NCBI GenBank assembly: GCA_002254285.1
Contig: NIUZ01000001.1
Span: 11,199 to 75,198 of the forward strand
DNA length: 64,000 nt
Direction: 5' to 3'
From: Bacteroidetes bacterium 4572_112
GTDB lineage: Bacteria; Bacteroidota; Bacteroidia; Bacteroidales; UBA1556
In this document: piece after piece, positions 8,470-17,075 of the stretch
How the letters are laid out: every line of letters begins with the position of its first letter
Position numbering within the stretch: the stretch's first letter is position 1
The notes under the pieces: generated by a model
The model's database searches: none
Told to the model about the DNA's origin: nothing
The model's input: only the letters and a program-made list of their open reading frames with translations
Program-made: the position numbers and the translations under genes

Positions 8470-9192
8470 ATGCAATTAATCCTTGATTTCGGAAATACTT
8501 TTCAAAAATGTGCTGTCTTTGACAGAGAAAATATGATTTCTGATATCAAGTTTGAGAAAATTAGCTTGAATGATATTGTTGATTATACAAATAGTTTCCC
8601 CAATATCAAATCTTGTATTTTGTCGTCGGTAATGAATACTCCTGAGGATATTATTGACTATTTAAATCATAAATTTGATTTTATTGAACTTAATTCTAAG
8701 TCATTAATTCCTATAACAAATAAATATTCCACTCCTGATACTTTGGGTAAAGATAGATTAGCAGCAGCAGTAGCTGTTTGTAAATTAGCCAAAGGAAAAG
8801 CTGCTTTGTCAATAGATATTGGTACTGCCATAAAATTTGATTTAGTAAACAGCGATAAGGAATATTTGGGAGGAAGTATTTCTCCAGGATTATTTTTAAG
8901 ATTTAAGTCTTTGCATACTTTTACTGCAAAATTGCCGTTAGTGGATTACAACAATTTACATAGTTTAATTGGAACAGATACACAGACCTCAATATTATCA
9001 GGGGTTATGAATGGTGCAATTGCCGAAGTAAATGCTTTTATTGAGATATATAAGAGTCAATATGAAGGTATATTAATTTTTATTACTGGAGGAGAGAGTA
9101 TTTATTTTGTAAATCATATAAAAAGTAAGATATTTGCCGTTTCAAATTTGGTACTTATAGGACTAAACGAAATTTTATTATTTAATGAATAA
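8470..9192 (+). CDS. coaX: Type III pantothenate kinase
   Basis: CoaX phosphorylates pantothenate in the first step of CoA synthesis. It belongs to the ASKHA fold. Visible motifs are the phosphate-binding 'LILDFGNT' at the N-terminus, 'TPDTLGKDRLAAAVAV', 'SIDIGTAIKFDLV', 'LGGSISPGLFLR' and the C-terminal 'FITGGES'. I choose the ATG at 8470, which gives a protein starting 'MQLILDFGNT' (240 aa). The in-frame TTG 24 bases upstream coincides with a -7 promoter box. The stop overlaps the start of the next gene by 8 nt, so the two are translationally coupled. Type III kinases are resistant to feedback by CoA, which is family knowledge. Confidence 0.93.
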   Translation: MQLILDFGNTFQKCAVFDRENMISDIKFEKISLNDIVDYTNSFPNIKSCILSSVMNTPEDIIDYLNHKFDFIELNSKSLIPITNKYSTPDTLGKDRLAAAVAVCKLAKGKAALSIDIGTAIKFDLVNSDKEYLGGSISPGLFLRFKSLHTFTAKLPLVDYNNLHSLIGTDTQTSILSGVMNGAIAEVNAFIEIYKSQYEGILIFITGGESIYFVNHIKSKIFAVSNLVLIGLNEILLFNE

Positions 9193-10462
9193 AGAAACAG
9201 ATTATAAATCGATTATTTTCTTTAGCATACTGATGTTGCTAACGACTTTAACCGCACAAGCACAGGTAAGATTAGAATCGCCATACTCAAGATTTGGTTT
9301 AGGAGATATCAATCCAGGATATAATGTCTTTCAATCATCAATGGGAGGTGTTTCCTATGGTGTTATTGACCCATACCGTATTAGCTCTATTAATCCAGCA
9401 TCATATGCTAAAATTGATACCGGTAGCTTTGTTTTTAATGCAGCATTCAATGGTTTGTTTGTAAACACAAAAACAGATGCTCAAGAGAATAATGCTAACT
9501 ATTTCAATATGGACTACTTAAAGTTTGCCTTGCCTATTACTGGTTGGTGGCGTACAAGTGGTGGTTTAGTGCCTTATTCTACTGTTGGCTATAACCTAAA
9601 TACATATAAAGATGTTGATTCTATAGGTAGCGTAAGATTAGGTTATACTGGCAATGGTGGAATTACCAAAGTTTATTGGGGAAATGCTTTTACATTATTT
9701 AAAGGTTTTGCTGTTGGGGTAAATGCTTCATATATGTTTGGTAATATAAATATTGCTCAGGAGAGTGAATTGCAGGAACATAGTACAGCTTTTAAGTATC
9801 GAATTAAAAACTCGGTTGATTTGCGAGCTATGTATTTTGATTTTGGAATACAATACGATACTAAGTTTGGCAAGGATAAAGAATATTTTTTGGGTTTGGG
9901 AGCAGTATATGCACCTGAGCAATCTTTAAAAACTACTAGCTCATCACTAGGTGTAACATACACTGGTGGTGGCGAAGGCTTTGAGTATATTAAAGATACA
10001 GTACTTTTGGTTGATAAAGGTACAGGAAGTGTAGTAATGCCAATGAAAATAGGTGGTGGTTTTAGTGTTGGAAAAACTGCAAAATGGATGATTGCTGTTG
10101 ATGCAACTTACGAAGAGTTTAGTAAGTTCAAAATTAGTGGATTAGATCAAGAATATAATGATAATATTAGATATAATATAGGTGGTCAGTACTTTGTTGG
10201 TAAGCTTGCTCTTAATGCAGGGGCCAATATTACAAACTCCTTTTTAAAATTGAATGGTACAGATATAAATGAATTTGGCATAAGTTTTGGTATGGGCTTC
10301 CCCCTAAAAAGTACTACGACTATGGTTTCATATATTGATTTAGGTATTGAAGCAGGACGAAGAGGTACAACAGACAATAACCTTATCGAACAAGATTATA
10401 TAAGAGTGAAGTTGGGGATTAATATTAGAAATACATGGTTTAGAAGACCAAAGTATCTATAG
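9185..10462 (+). CDS. Outer-membrane beta-barrel protein (FadL/OmpP1-like)
   Basis: This 425-aa protein has a signal peptide ending near 'TTLTAQAQ', then 'SPYSRFGLGDINPG' and 'SSINPASYAKIDTGSF'. Those N-terminal segments resemble OmpP1/FadL-like barrels of Bacteroidota. The rest is alternating amphipathic strands and glycine turns, ending in 'YIRVKLGINIRNTWFRRPKYL'. It is probably an outer-membrane channel or assembly factor; the substrate is unknown. It overlaps coaX by 8 nt and is followed 19 nt later by a secreted TPR gene. I recall coaX, barrel, TPR, lptC, CBS-protein and PpiD occurring together in many Bacteroidota. Confidence 0.75.
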   Translation: MNKETDYKSIIFFSILMLLTTLTAQAQVRLESPYSRFGLGDINPGYNVFQSSMGGVSYGVIDPYRISSINPASYAKIDTGSFVFNAAFNGLFVNTKTDAQENNANYFNMDYLKFALPITGWWRTSGGLVPYSTVGYNLNTYKDVDSIGSVRLGYTGNGGITKVYWGNAFTLFKGFAVGVNASYMFGNINIAQESELQEHSTAFKYRIKNSVDLRAMYFDFGIQYDTKFGKDKEYFLGLGAVYAPEQSLKTTSSSLGVTYTGGGEGFEYIKDTVLLVDKGTGSVVMPMKIGGGFSVGKTAKWMIAVDATYEEFSKFKISGLDQEYNDNIRYNIGGQYFVGKLALNAGANITNSFLKLNGTDINEFGISFGMGFPLKSTTTMVSYIDLGIEAGRRGTTDNNLIEQDYIRVKLGINIRNTWFRRPKYL

Positions 10463-10481
10463 AAATTAAAAATTGTAAATT

Positions 10482-11912
10482 ATGAATAAATTAAAATTAG
10501 TTATTGCAAGTTTGGCAATGTTTATGTTTATTAGTGTTAGTGCACAGGAAACTGCTGCCACTTCGTCGAAAGAGCTTAATAGATTTGAAAAAAACAGAAG
10601 CGAGTTAGCCGGAAAATATGGTGCTGATAGTGTTAAATGTGTAATGGAACTTAGTTTATACAGAGAGTTCTATAAGCAATGGAAAGCAAGTAAATATACT
10701 GAAGATAATTTAGTGGATCAATCGTTCAAATCTTGGACTTATTGTTTTCACGCGGCTCCTATAGCTAGTAAGAATATGTATATTCATGGCGAAAGAATGG
10801 CTAAGCATTATATAAAGGTTAATAAAGATAATCCTGAAGTTAAACAAGCTTGGGTTGATACTTTAATGATGGTTTATGATCAACGTATTAAATACTACGG
10901 TGATGATAAGGCAAAGCCAGAAGGTGTATTATTGGGTCGTAAGGCGCAATTCTGCCTAAAGTATGAAAAAGATAGCGCTAATCTTTATTATCCAGCTTTC
11001 AGAAAATCTTTTGAAATGATGGGTAACAACTCTGAGGAGCTTACATTATACTATTACTTTATTGCAAGTATATACTATGTGAAGCAAACAGGAGCTGAAA
11101 GAGATTTAATTCTTGAAAATTATGTCGAAATACAAGATGTTATAGCATATAATATGAATAAGTATGCTGATAATGCTAAAGTATATAGTCGTTACGAGAA
11201 GGTTTCTAATAATATTGAGAAAAATGTAAAGAAATTTGCTACTTGCGAAAAGCTTATTCAATTATACGGACCTAAGCTTGAGAATAATCCTGATGATTTG
11301 AAGTTGGCAAAAAATATTGTAAAATTCTTTGAAGCACGTAAGTGTACTAAGAATGATACCAACGATACTTATTTCAATGCATTGGCAAAGGTACATGCTG
11401 CTGAGCCAACGCCAGAGTCTGCTTTATCAATGGGTAAAATGGCTTTTGAAAGAGAAGAAACAAGTAAAGCTTTAACTTATTTAGAGGAAGCAACAAAAAC
11501 TCTTTCTGATTCAAATGCCCTAAAAAAAGGTTCTGCTTATTTACTACTTGCTGAGGTATACCGATCAAAAGGTAAACTTGCGGCATCTCGTTCTGCTGCA
11601 TATAGCGTATTAAAATATAAGCCAAATGAAGGTATGGCATATATCATCATTGGTGACTTATATACTAGCTCTGCTGCTAAATGTACTTCACAAGGTTTGA
11701 GAGTTTCATACTGGGCTGCTTATGATAAATATAAGCAAGCACTTAATCTTTCAAAAGAGGATAAGATAAAAAACATCGCTCGTAAAAAGATGGCTGTTAT
11801 CAAGAAAAGTTTCCCTGAAAACCAAGATCTTTTCATGAGAAATCTTAAAGAAGGACAGGCTATAAAAGTAGAATGTTGGATAAACGAAGAAACTAAAGTA
11901 AGAGCAAGATAA
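10482..11912 (+). CDS. Secreted tetratricopeptide-repeat protein
   Basis: This 476-aa protein has an N-terminal signal peptide ('MNKLKLVIASLAMFMFISVSAQ'-like region cut after SAQ) and mostly helical sequence. TPR-like pairs are clearest at about residues 290-440 ('ALSMGKMAFEREETSKALTYLEEA', 'GSAYLLLAEVYRSKGKLAASR', 'GMAYIIIGDLYTSSAAKC'). The conserved 'QALNLSKEDKIKNIARKKM' tail is typical of periplasmic TPR scaffolds in this phylum. It follows the barrel gene at 19 nt and the transcript ends at 11941-11974. A role as periplasmic partner of the upstream barrel is inferred from linkage only. Confidence 0.72.
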   Translation: MNKLKLVIASLAMFMFISVSAQETAATSSKELNRFEKNRSELAGKYGADSVKCVMELSLYREFYKQWKASKYTEDNLVDQSFKSWTYCFHAAPIASKNMYIHGERMAKHYIKVNKDNPEVKQAWVDTLMMVYDQRIKYYGDDKAKPEGVLLGRKAQFCLKYEKDSANLYYPAFRKSFEMMGNNSEELTLYYYFIASIYYVKQTGAERDLILENYVEIQDVIAYNMNKYADNAKVYSRYEKVSNNIEKNVKKFATCEKLIQLYGPKLENNPDDLKLAKNIVKFFEARKCTKNDTNDTYFNALAKVHAAEPTPESALSMGKMAFEREETSKALTYLEEATKTLSDSNALKKGSAYLLLAEVYRSKGKLAASRSAAYSVLKYKPNEGMAYIIIGDLYTSSAAKCTSQGLRVSYWAAYDKYKQALNLSKEDKIKNIARKKMAVIKKSFPENQDLFMRNLKEGQAIKVECWINEETKVRAR

Positions 11913-11940
11913 TGCTTAACTTATTTGTTAAATAATATAT

Positions 11941-11974
11941 AAATAGGGATAAAGAGATTTATTCCTATTTTTTT
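11941..11974 (+). terminator. Intrinsic terminator after the TPR gene
   Basis: AAATAGGGATAAA (11941-11953) pairs with TTTATTCCTATTT (11958-11970) over 13 bp with one G-T pair and a 4-nt loop, then a T-run. Confidence 0.85.
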
Positions 11975-11977
11975 ATT

Positions 11978-12000
11978 TAATCAAAATGGTATTTTGATTA
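11978..12000. promoter_or_regulatory. Perfect 10-bp palindrome upstream of lptC (possible operator)
   Basis: TAATCAAAAT (11978-11987) and ATTTTGATTA (11991-12000) form a perfect inverted repeat with a 3-nt centre. It lies between the upstream terminator and the lptC start, in the expected promoter zone, and has no T-run of its own. Confidence 0.35.
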
Positions 12001-12028
12001 ATTTTACACAAATTATTATCGGTAGAAT

Positions 12029-12736
12029 ATGATGGCTAATTTATTTTCAGGAAGAGTTTTAGGAGTTTCATTATTGTTTGTAGTAATACTTATTATGTCG
12101 AGCTGCGAAAATGATATAGCTGTGGTTAATTCACTTACTGTGGATGAAAACACTCCAATAGAGTCGTCGTATGATGTGGATATGAACTATACAGACTCAG
12201 GTAGGTCAGTTATGGTGTTGCATAGCCCCGAGGTTAATAGATATCCTACAGAAGAAGAGTATTTGGAAATGCCCAAGGGTATGAATATGGTTTTTTATGA
12301 TTCATTGGGAAACCAAAAATCTAATCTTAAATCCGAATATGCTATAAATTATGTTGATAAAAAAATAATGGAGGCAAGAATAAATGTTGTTGCTACCAAT
12401 GCCAAAGGCGATAAATTATTCACTGAATTGCTTACTTGGGATCAAAAGAAGAAACAGATTTATACAAATGTGCCTGTAAGGGTTATACAAGAAGGTAAAA
12501 CTTTATTTGGTGACGGATTGGTTGCTGACGAAACATTTACTGATTATGAAATTATAAATCCTCATGGCGAATTTGATATTGAGTCCGAAGAGGAAGCAGA
12601 ACCTGCTCCTTCGAAGTCCAAAGAAAATAAGTCGGGAAATAGTTCAGCAACTAAAAAGTCCACGAATTCCAAAGAAACAAAAAAAACTTCCAAAAAGAAG
12701 TCTGATGATGAGTTTGGTGATTTTGATTCATATTAA
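12029..12736 (+). CDS. lptC: LPS export periplasmic protein LptC (lipoprotein)
   Basis: LptC links the LptBFG inner-membrane transporter to the periplasmic LptA bridge that carries LPS to the outer membrane. Here the N-terminus ends in a lipobox ('VVILIMSSC'). The LptC domain is recognisable in 'YPTEEEYLEMPKGMNMVFYD', 'SEYAINYVDKKIMEARINV', 'LFTELLTWDQKKKQIYTN' and 'LFGDGLVADETFTDYEI'. The last ~45 residues are a low-complexity S/K/E tail ('SKSKENKSGNSSATKKS'), absent from the E. coli protein. The start could be either of two adjacent ATGs. It is followed after 5 nt by the CBS-domain membrane protein, so they are co-transcribed. Confidence 0.88.
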   Translation: MMANLFSGRVLGVSLLFVVILIMSSCENDIAVVNSLTVDENTPIESSYDVDMNYTDSGRSVMVLHSPEVNRYPTEEEYLEMPKGMNMVFYDSLGNQKSNLKSEYAINYVDKKIMEARINVVATNAKGDKLFTELLTWDQKKKQIYTNVPVRVIQEGKTLFGDGLVADETFTDYEIINPHGEFDIESEEEAEPAPSKSKENKSGNSSATKKSTNSKETKKTSKKKSDDEFGDFDSY

Positions 12737-12741
12737 ATATA

Positions 12742-14010
12742 ATGAGCACTATCGTAATTATAATTTTAGTGAGTATATTTTTCTCTGCCCTATTTTCAGG
12801 AATAGAGATAGCCTTTGTGTCTGCCAATAAACTGAAAATAGAATTAGATAAAAGTAGGAATAAAATATCTGGCAAAATACTATCGTGGTTTAACCTTCGT
12901 GAGTCTAAGTTTATTGCTATGCTTTTGCTAGGAAATAATATTGCTCTTGTTGTATACGGTATGTATATGGAAGAATATCTTAACCCTAAGTTATTCGCTA
13001 TACTTCCCGAATTTATGCATGGAAACCTTGTAATTCTGTTAGCAAATACAATAATTTCTACCATCATTATTCTGATTTTTGCAGAGTTTATTCCAAAGGC
13101 AACTTTTCGCCTAATGGCCAATAGGATAATGGAGATTTTTAGTGTTCCCTTAGTAGTGATATATTATATTATGTCGCCTATAGCAACTGCTTTTATCAAG
13201 ATATCGGAGTTTATTCTTCATAATATATTTGGTGCCGATATTTCTAATCAAACATATAGATTCTCTACCATTGATTTCGATAATTATATTGAAGAGTTTA
13301 AAGGAAGTGAAGATAATGAAACTGAGGAAATAGACTCGGATTTACAGATTTTTCAGAATGCTATTGATTTTAAAACCACGAAAATTCGTGAGTGTATGGA
13401 GCCACGTACCGAAATTAAGGCTGTTGAAAAAGGAAATAGTATTGAGGAACTTAAAGAGGCTTATCGCGAATCGGGGCATTCAAAAATCATTGTATATGAG
13501 GATGATATAGATAATATTATAGGCTATGTACATGCTTACGACCTAGTGAATAATCCTAAGAGTATAGAGTCTATATTGCGTAATATTGATTTCATTCCAG
13601 AAACAATGCCCGCAAATAAAATGCTCAATAAGATGTTAAACAAAAATAGCAGCATAGCCATTGTTCTTGACGAATTTGGCGGTACTGCAGGCATGGTTAC
13701 TATGGAAGATCTTATTGAAGAAATATTTGGCGAAATAGAAGATGAGTTTGATAAGGAAGAATTGGTGGAAAGCCAAATTGAAGATAATATATATATTCTG
13801 TCCACAAGATTAGAGATTGATTACTTGAACGAAAAATATAATTTTAACTTTCCTATCTCTGAGGAATACGAAACATTAGGTGGATTGATAACCACTGTTC
13901 ACGAAAACATACCGCAAAACGGTGAAGTGGTAATATTCCAAAATTACTCCTTTGAAATTATAAAAGCTAGTAATGCTAAAGTGGAAACAGTAAGGTTATC
14001 CTTACTTTAG
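12742..14010 (+). CDS. CNNM/CorC-type CBS-domain membrane protein (hemolysin family, GldE-like)
   Basis: The order of domains is a DUF21/CNNM membrane domain (residues ~1-165, about four helices, 'FFSALFSGIEIAFVSANKLK' near the start), a pair of CBS motifs (~200-340; 'MEPRTEIKAVEKG', 'AIVLDEFGGTAGMVTMEDL') and a C-terminal CorC_HlyC domain ('YETLGGLITTV', 'FQNYSFEIIKA'). Family members are linked to Mg2+/Co2+ efflux. In Flavobacteria a paralogue, GldE, is linked to gliding, and I cannot separate the two from sequence alone. It directly follows lptC (5 nt) and ends at a terminator at 14033-14066. Confidence 0.88.
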   Translation: MSTIVIIILVSIFFSALFSGIEIAFVSANKLKIELDKSRNKISGKILSWFNLRESKFIAMLLLGNNIALVVYGMYMEEYLNPKLFAILPEFMHGNLVILLANTIISTIIILIFAEFIPKATFRLMANRIMEIFSVPLVVIYYIMSPIATAFIKISEFILHNIFGADISNQTYRFSTIDFDNYIEEFKGSEDNETEEIDSDLQIFQNAIDFKTTKIRECMEPRTEIKAVEKGNSIEELKEAYRESGHSKIIVYEDDIDNIIGYVHAYDLVNNPKSIESILRNIDFIPETMPANKMLNKMLNKNSSIAIVLDEFGGTAGMVTMEDLIEEIFGEIEDEFDKEELVESQIEDNIYILSTRLEIDYLNEKYNFNFPISEEYETLGGLITTVHENIPQNGEVVIFQNYSFEIIKASNAKVETVRLSLL

Positions 14011-14032
14011 AGCTATTAAGGTGTTGAAGAAC

Positions 14033-14066
14033 AGGGTTGTATTGTAATGATATGACCCTTTTTTTA
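14033..14066 (+). terminator. Intrinsic terminator after the CBS-domain gene
   Basis: AGGGTTGTAT (14033-14042) pairs with ATATGACCCT (14050-14059), 10 bp including two G-T pairs, followed by a T-run. Confidence 0.8.
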
Positions 14067-14104
14067 TGAATGAAATTTTATTTTTAAACTTAATATTTTG
14101 TACG

Positions 14105-14112
14105 TACATTTG
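14105..14112 (+). promoter_or_regulatory. -7 promoter element TACATTTG for the PpiD-like gene
   Basis: Exact TAnnTTTG match, 24 nt before the ATG at 14137. Confidence 0.6.
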
Positions 14113-14136
14113 CCAACTTATATTAAATAATACATA

Positions 14137-16332
14137 ATGGCAGCAATAGGAAAAATTAGAGAAAAATCAGGATTATTATTAGCGATTATTGGCTTAGCGT
14201 TAGCGGCTTTTGTTTTGGGTGATTTATTTAAAAACCTTGGACAGAATAACAATATCGATCGAGATAAAATTGCCCTGATAAATGGTGAGAAAGTAGGTGT
14301 TCAAGAATTTAGTAATAAAGTAAGCCAACAGGCCGATTTATTGGTACAACGAAAAAATAGAAATCTTACAACAGAAGAGTCTTATACCAACACTATTAAT
14401 GTTTGGAATATGACGAAAAGAGAAGTTATAATGCGTCAGCAAATGGTTGAGCTAGGACTTCTTCAGAATGTTGGTGGTATACCACAGCTTTCTATGGACG
14501 AGTTTATGGGTAATATCTATAGCGCAACTCCACATAGAGAGGTAGTAAGATTCTTTACAGGAGATTATAATGGTAGCATTGCTCAGGACCAAGTAAAAGG
14601 GTTCTTCGATTTTATTGAAAGAGGAGTAAATAGCGAAAATGCTGAGGAAAGAAGTAAAGCAATGGAATATAAGCAACAATGGGGCTTATTTAAAGGCAGC
14701 TTTAAGGAAGTTCTTATCGAAACTAAATACAATAACTTAATTGTAAAAGCTTATTATTTGCCTAAGGCACTAGCAGAAATGGATTTTGATGCTAATAATA
14801 TTAATAATAAAGTTGCTTATTTTGGAGCTTCTTATAAAAATATTAGTGACGAAGAAGCAATCGCTACTGATGCAGATTATTTAGCTTATTATAATGAGCA
14901 CAAAAAAGAATTTGATGCTAAAGAGGCAACTCGCAAAATTGAATATGTAACATGGGTTGTTCGCCCAAGTCAAAAAGATGTTAGCGACCTTCGTGCTCAA
15001 ATTGAAGATTATTATTCAGAATTGAAAACAGCAGAAAGAAGCTCTGTTCCTTATATGGTCAACCGTGTTGGAGATAATAGATACGATAGCTCATGGGTAA
15101 GTAAAGGATCTTTATCTGTATATATTGATTCTGCAGCTTTTGCTGCTGAAACAGGTGCTGTTTTAGGCCCTTGGGAAGAAAATACAGCTTATCATATAGC
15201 TAGAGTGATGGACAAAGCAATGCGTCCTGATTCATTAAAAGCTAGTCAAATTTTAATTTCTTATGCTGGTGCATATGGTGCGCAAGGTATTACAAGAACT
15301 AAAATTGGTGCTCGTGCCCTTGCTGATAGTATTAAGGATGCTGTTATTAAAGACAAAAATGCTTTTGAAACTTTATTAGCAAAATCTGATGATCCACAAG
15401 CTGCACAAACTAAAGGTGAGTTTGGTTGGTTTAAGGATGGCGCAATGCTTCCTGAAATTAATGAAGCATGTGTAAATTCAAAAATTGGAGATATAGTAGT
15501 TGTAGAAACTACAATTGGATATAGCGTTATTCGTATTGACGATAAACTTGCTAGTGTTCCAAAAATAAAGATTGCTCAGATCGAACTTCCTATAACTTTT
15601 TCTCAAGAAACATTTAATGAGTCTTATGGTAAAGCTATTAAGTTTGCTGCTGTAAATCGTAACTATGAGTCTTTTGATTCTTCATCTGCAAATAACGGAT
15701 TGAATGTAGTTAAAGGTGAGTTTGTTGTTGAATTAGGTACAGGAATTAGAGGATTGAAAAACTCTCGTGATGTTGTAAAATGGATGTTTGATGATAAAAC
15801 CAATGTTGGTGATGTATCAAAAGTGTTCGATTTTGAAGACAGAGTTGTTGTTGCTGTTCTTACTGATGCTCGTCCAAGTGGAATTTTGCCATTGGAGGAA
15901 ATTAAAGAATATATTGAACCTCTTGTAGTTCGTGACGTAAAGGCACGTATGATGTTAGAGAAAGTTGCTAATGTAAAAGATTTAGCTCAAGCTACTGAGT
16001 TTGGTGCTCAAGTTGATACTTCAATGGTTTCTTTTGCAACATATTCTCTTCAAAAGTATGGTCCAGAGCCAAATGTAACTGGTCGTATGGCTAATGCTGA
16101 GGTAGGTAAATTAGTTGGTCCTATTAAAGGTGATCAAGGAATTTATTTCTTTAAAGTATTAGAAGAAGGTCAAGCTCCAGCAAATAAAGATTTAGAATAT
16201 ATGCAACAACGTAGTGCAAGTAATTTTGCTCAACATGTATATCCTAATCAAAGAAACCCTCAAGCAGTGAGTGCTTATACTCCTCTGGAGGAAAATGCGG
16301 AAATAGATAATAATATGTTTTTCTTTTACTAG
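14137..16332 (+). CDS. PpiD/SurA-like periplasmic peptidyl-prolyl isomerase
   Basis: The 731-aa protein has a short cytoplasmic start, one membrane anchor (residues ~12-30, 'LLLAIIGLALAAFVLGDLF'), a SurA_N-type chaperone region (~45-260) and a parvulin-type domain around residues 365-470 ('LKASQILISYAGAYG', 'DDPQAAQTKGEFGWFKDGAM', 'GDIVVVETTIGYSVIRI'). A further C-terminal chaperone region ends in 'EENAEIDNNMFFFY'. Such proteins assist folding of newly exported outer-membrane proteins. It has its own -7 box and is followed by a terminator (16357-16390), so it is monocistronic. It is usually annotated 'SurA N-terminal domain protein' in this phylum. Confidence 0.9.
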   Translation: MAAIGKIREKSGLLLAIIGLALAAFVLGDLFKNLGQNNNIDRDKIALINGEKVGVQEFSNKVSQQADLLVQRKNRNLTTEESYTNTINVWNMTKREVIMRQQMVELGLLQNVGGIPQLSMDEFMGNIYSATPHREVVRFFTGDYNGSIAQDQVKGFFDFIERGVNSENAEERSKAMEYKQQWGLFKGSFKEVLIETKYNNLIVKAYYLPKALAEMDFDANNINNKVAYFGASYKNISDEEAIATDADYLAYYNEHKKEFDAKEATRKIEYVTWVVRPSQKDVSDLRAQIEDYYSELKTAERSSVPYMVNRVGDNRYDSSWVSKGSLSVYIDSAAFAAETGAVLGPWEENTAYHIARVMDKAMRPDSLKASQILISYAGAYGAQGITRTKIGARALADSIKDAVIKDKNAFETLLAKSDDPQAAQTKGEFGWFKDGAMLPEINEACVNSKIGDIVVVETTIGYSVIRIDDKLASVPKIKIAQIELPITFSQETFNESYGKAIKFAAVNRNYESFDSSSANNGLNVVKGEFVVELGTGIRGLKNSRDVVKWMFDDKTNVGDVSKVFDFEDRVVVAVLTDARPSGILPLEEIKEYIEPLVVRDVKARMMLEKVANVKDLAQATEFGAQVDTSMVSFATYSLQKYGPEPNVTGRMANAEVGKLVGPIKGDQGIYFFKVLEEGQAPANKDLEYMQQRSASNFAQHVYPNQRNPQAVSAYTPLEENAEIDNNMFFFY

Positions 16333-16356
16333 AAATTCATTTAAAAATATAATATC

Positions 16357-16390
16357 AAAGGGGTTGGTCGTAAGGCTTTCCCCTTTTTTT
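16357..16390 (+). terminator. Intrinsic terminator after the PpiD-like gene
   Basis: AAAGGGG (16357-16363) pairs with CCCCTTT (16380-16386), and the T7 run extends to 16390. Confidence 0.8.
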
Positions 16391-16404
16391 ATAAAAATAA
16401 TATT

Positions 16405-16983
16405 ATGGAAAAGATAGTTTTTGCTAGTAATAATGCTCATAAGTTAGAAGAGGTAAGGTCTAAACTCTCGTCGTACTTTCAAGTAAAGAGTTTGAAAGAA
16501 ATAGGCTGCAATGATGATATCCCTGAAACAGCTAATACCTTTGTCGGAAATGCAGAATTAAAAACTCTGTGGGTACTTGAAAAGTATGGCTATGATTGCT
16601 TTGCCGATGATTCGGGTATTGAAATTGAAGCCTTGGACAATAGACCAGGAGTTTTTTCGGCACGATATGCAGGTGAAGATTGTAGCTTTGATGATAATAA
16701 TAAGAAAGTATTAGCAGAGTTAGAAGGTGTAAGCAATAGAAATGCGAAATTTTCAACAACTATCTGCCTAAAACTTAATGGCGAAACTCACTTCTTTGTT
16801 GGTGAAATTGAAGGGGAAATAGTGTCAGAGTATGTGGGTGATAAAGGTTTTGGCTACGATCCTATATTTGTACCAAAAGGTTACGATAGAAGTTTCGCCC
16901 AAATGACTCTTGATGAAAAGAATAAGATTAGCCATAGAGCATTAGCCATAGAAAAGATGCTTGATTTTCTTAATAAACAATAA
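16405..16983 (+). CDS. rdgB: XTP/dITP diphosphatase (non-canonical purine NTP pyrophosphatase)
   Basis: This enzyme hydrolyses dITP, XTP and ITP to monophosphates, keeping them out of DNA and RNA. The family hallmarks are all present: 'FASNNAHKLEEVRSKL' at the start, 'FADDSGIEIEALDNRPGVFSAR', 'GFGYDPIFVPKGYD' and 'SHRALAIEKM'. The length (192 aa) is normal. It starts just 14 nt beyond the preceding terminator, with no exact -7 box seen, so its promoter is uncertain. Confidence 0.96.
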   Translation: MEKIVFASNNAHKLEEVRSKLSSYFQVKSLKEIGCNDDIPETANTFVGNAELKTLWVLEKYGYDCFADDSGIEIEALDNRPGVFSARYAGEDCSFDDNNKKVLAELEGVSNRNAKFSTTICLKLNGETHFFVGEIEGEIVSEYVGDKGFGYDPIFVPKGYDRSFAQMTLDEKNKISHRALAIEKMLDFLNKQ

Positions 16984-17032
16984 AAGGTTAAAAAAAGAAT
17001 AGTTTTTATGCTCTAAGAGAGACAATAATTAA

Positions 17033-17040
17033 TACTTTTG
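17033..17040 (+). promoter_or_regulatory. -7 promoter element TACTTTTG for hldA
   Basis: Exact TAnnTTTG match, 35 nt before the ATG at 17076. Confidence 0.6.
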
Positions 17041-17075
17041 TATATTCGTGCTTATAACTAAAAAAGACAATATTT

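Noticed and set aside
12651..13121. 156-aa minus-strand ORF over lptC and the CBS-domain gene
   Set aside because: Both plus-strand genes are well supported; no promoter or family match for the antisense frame.
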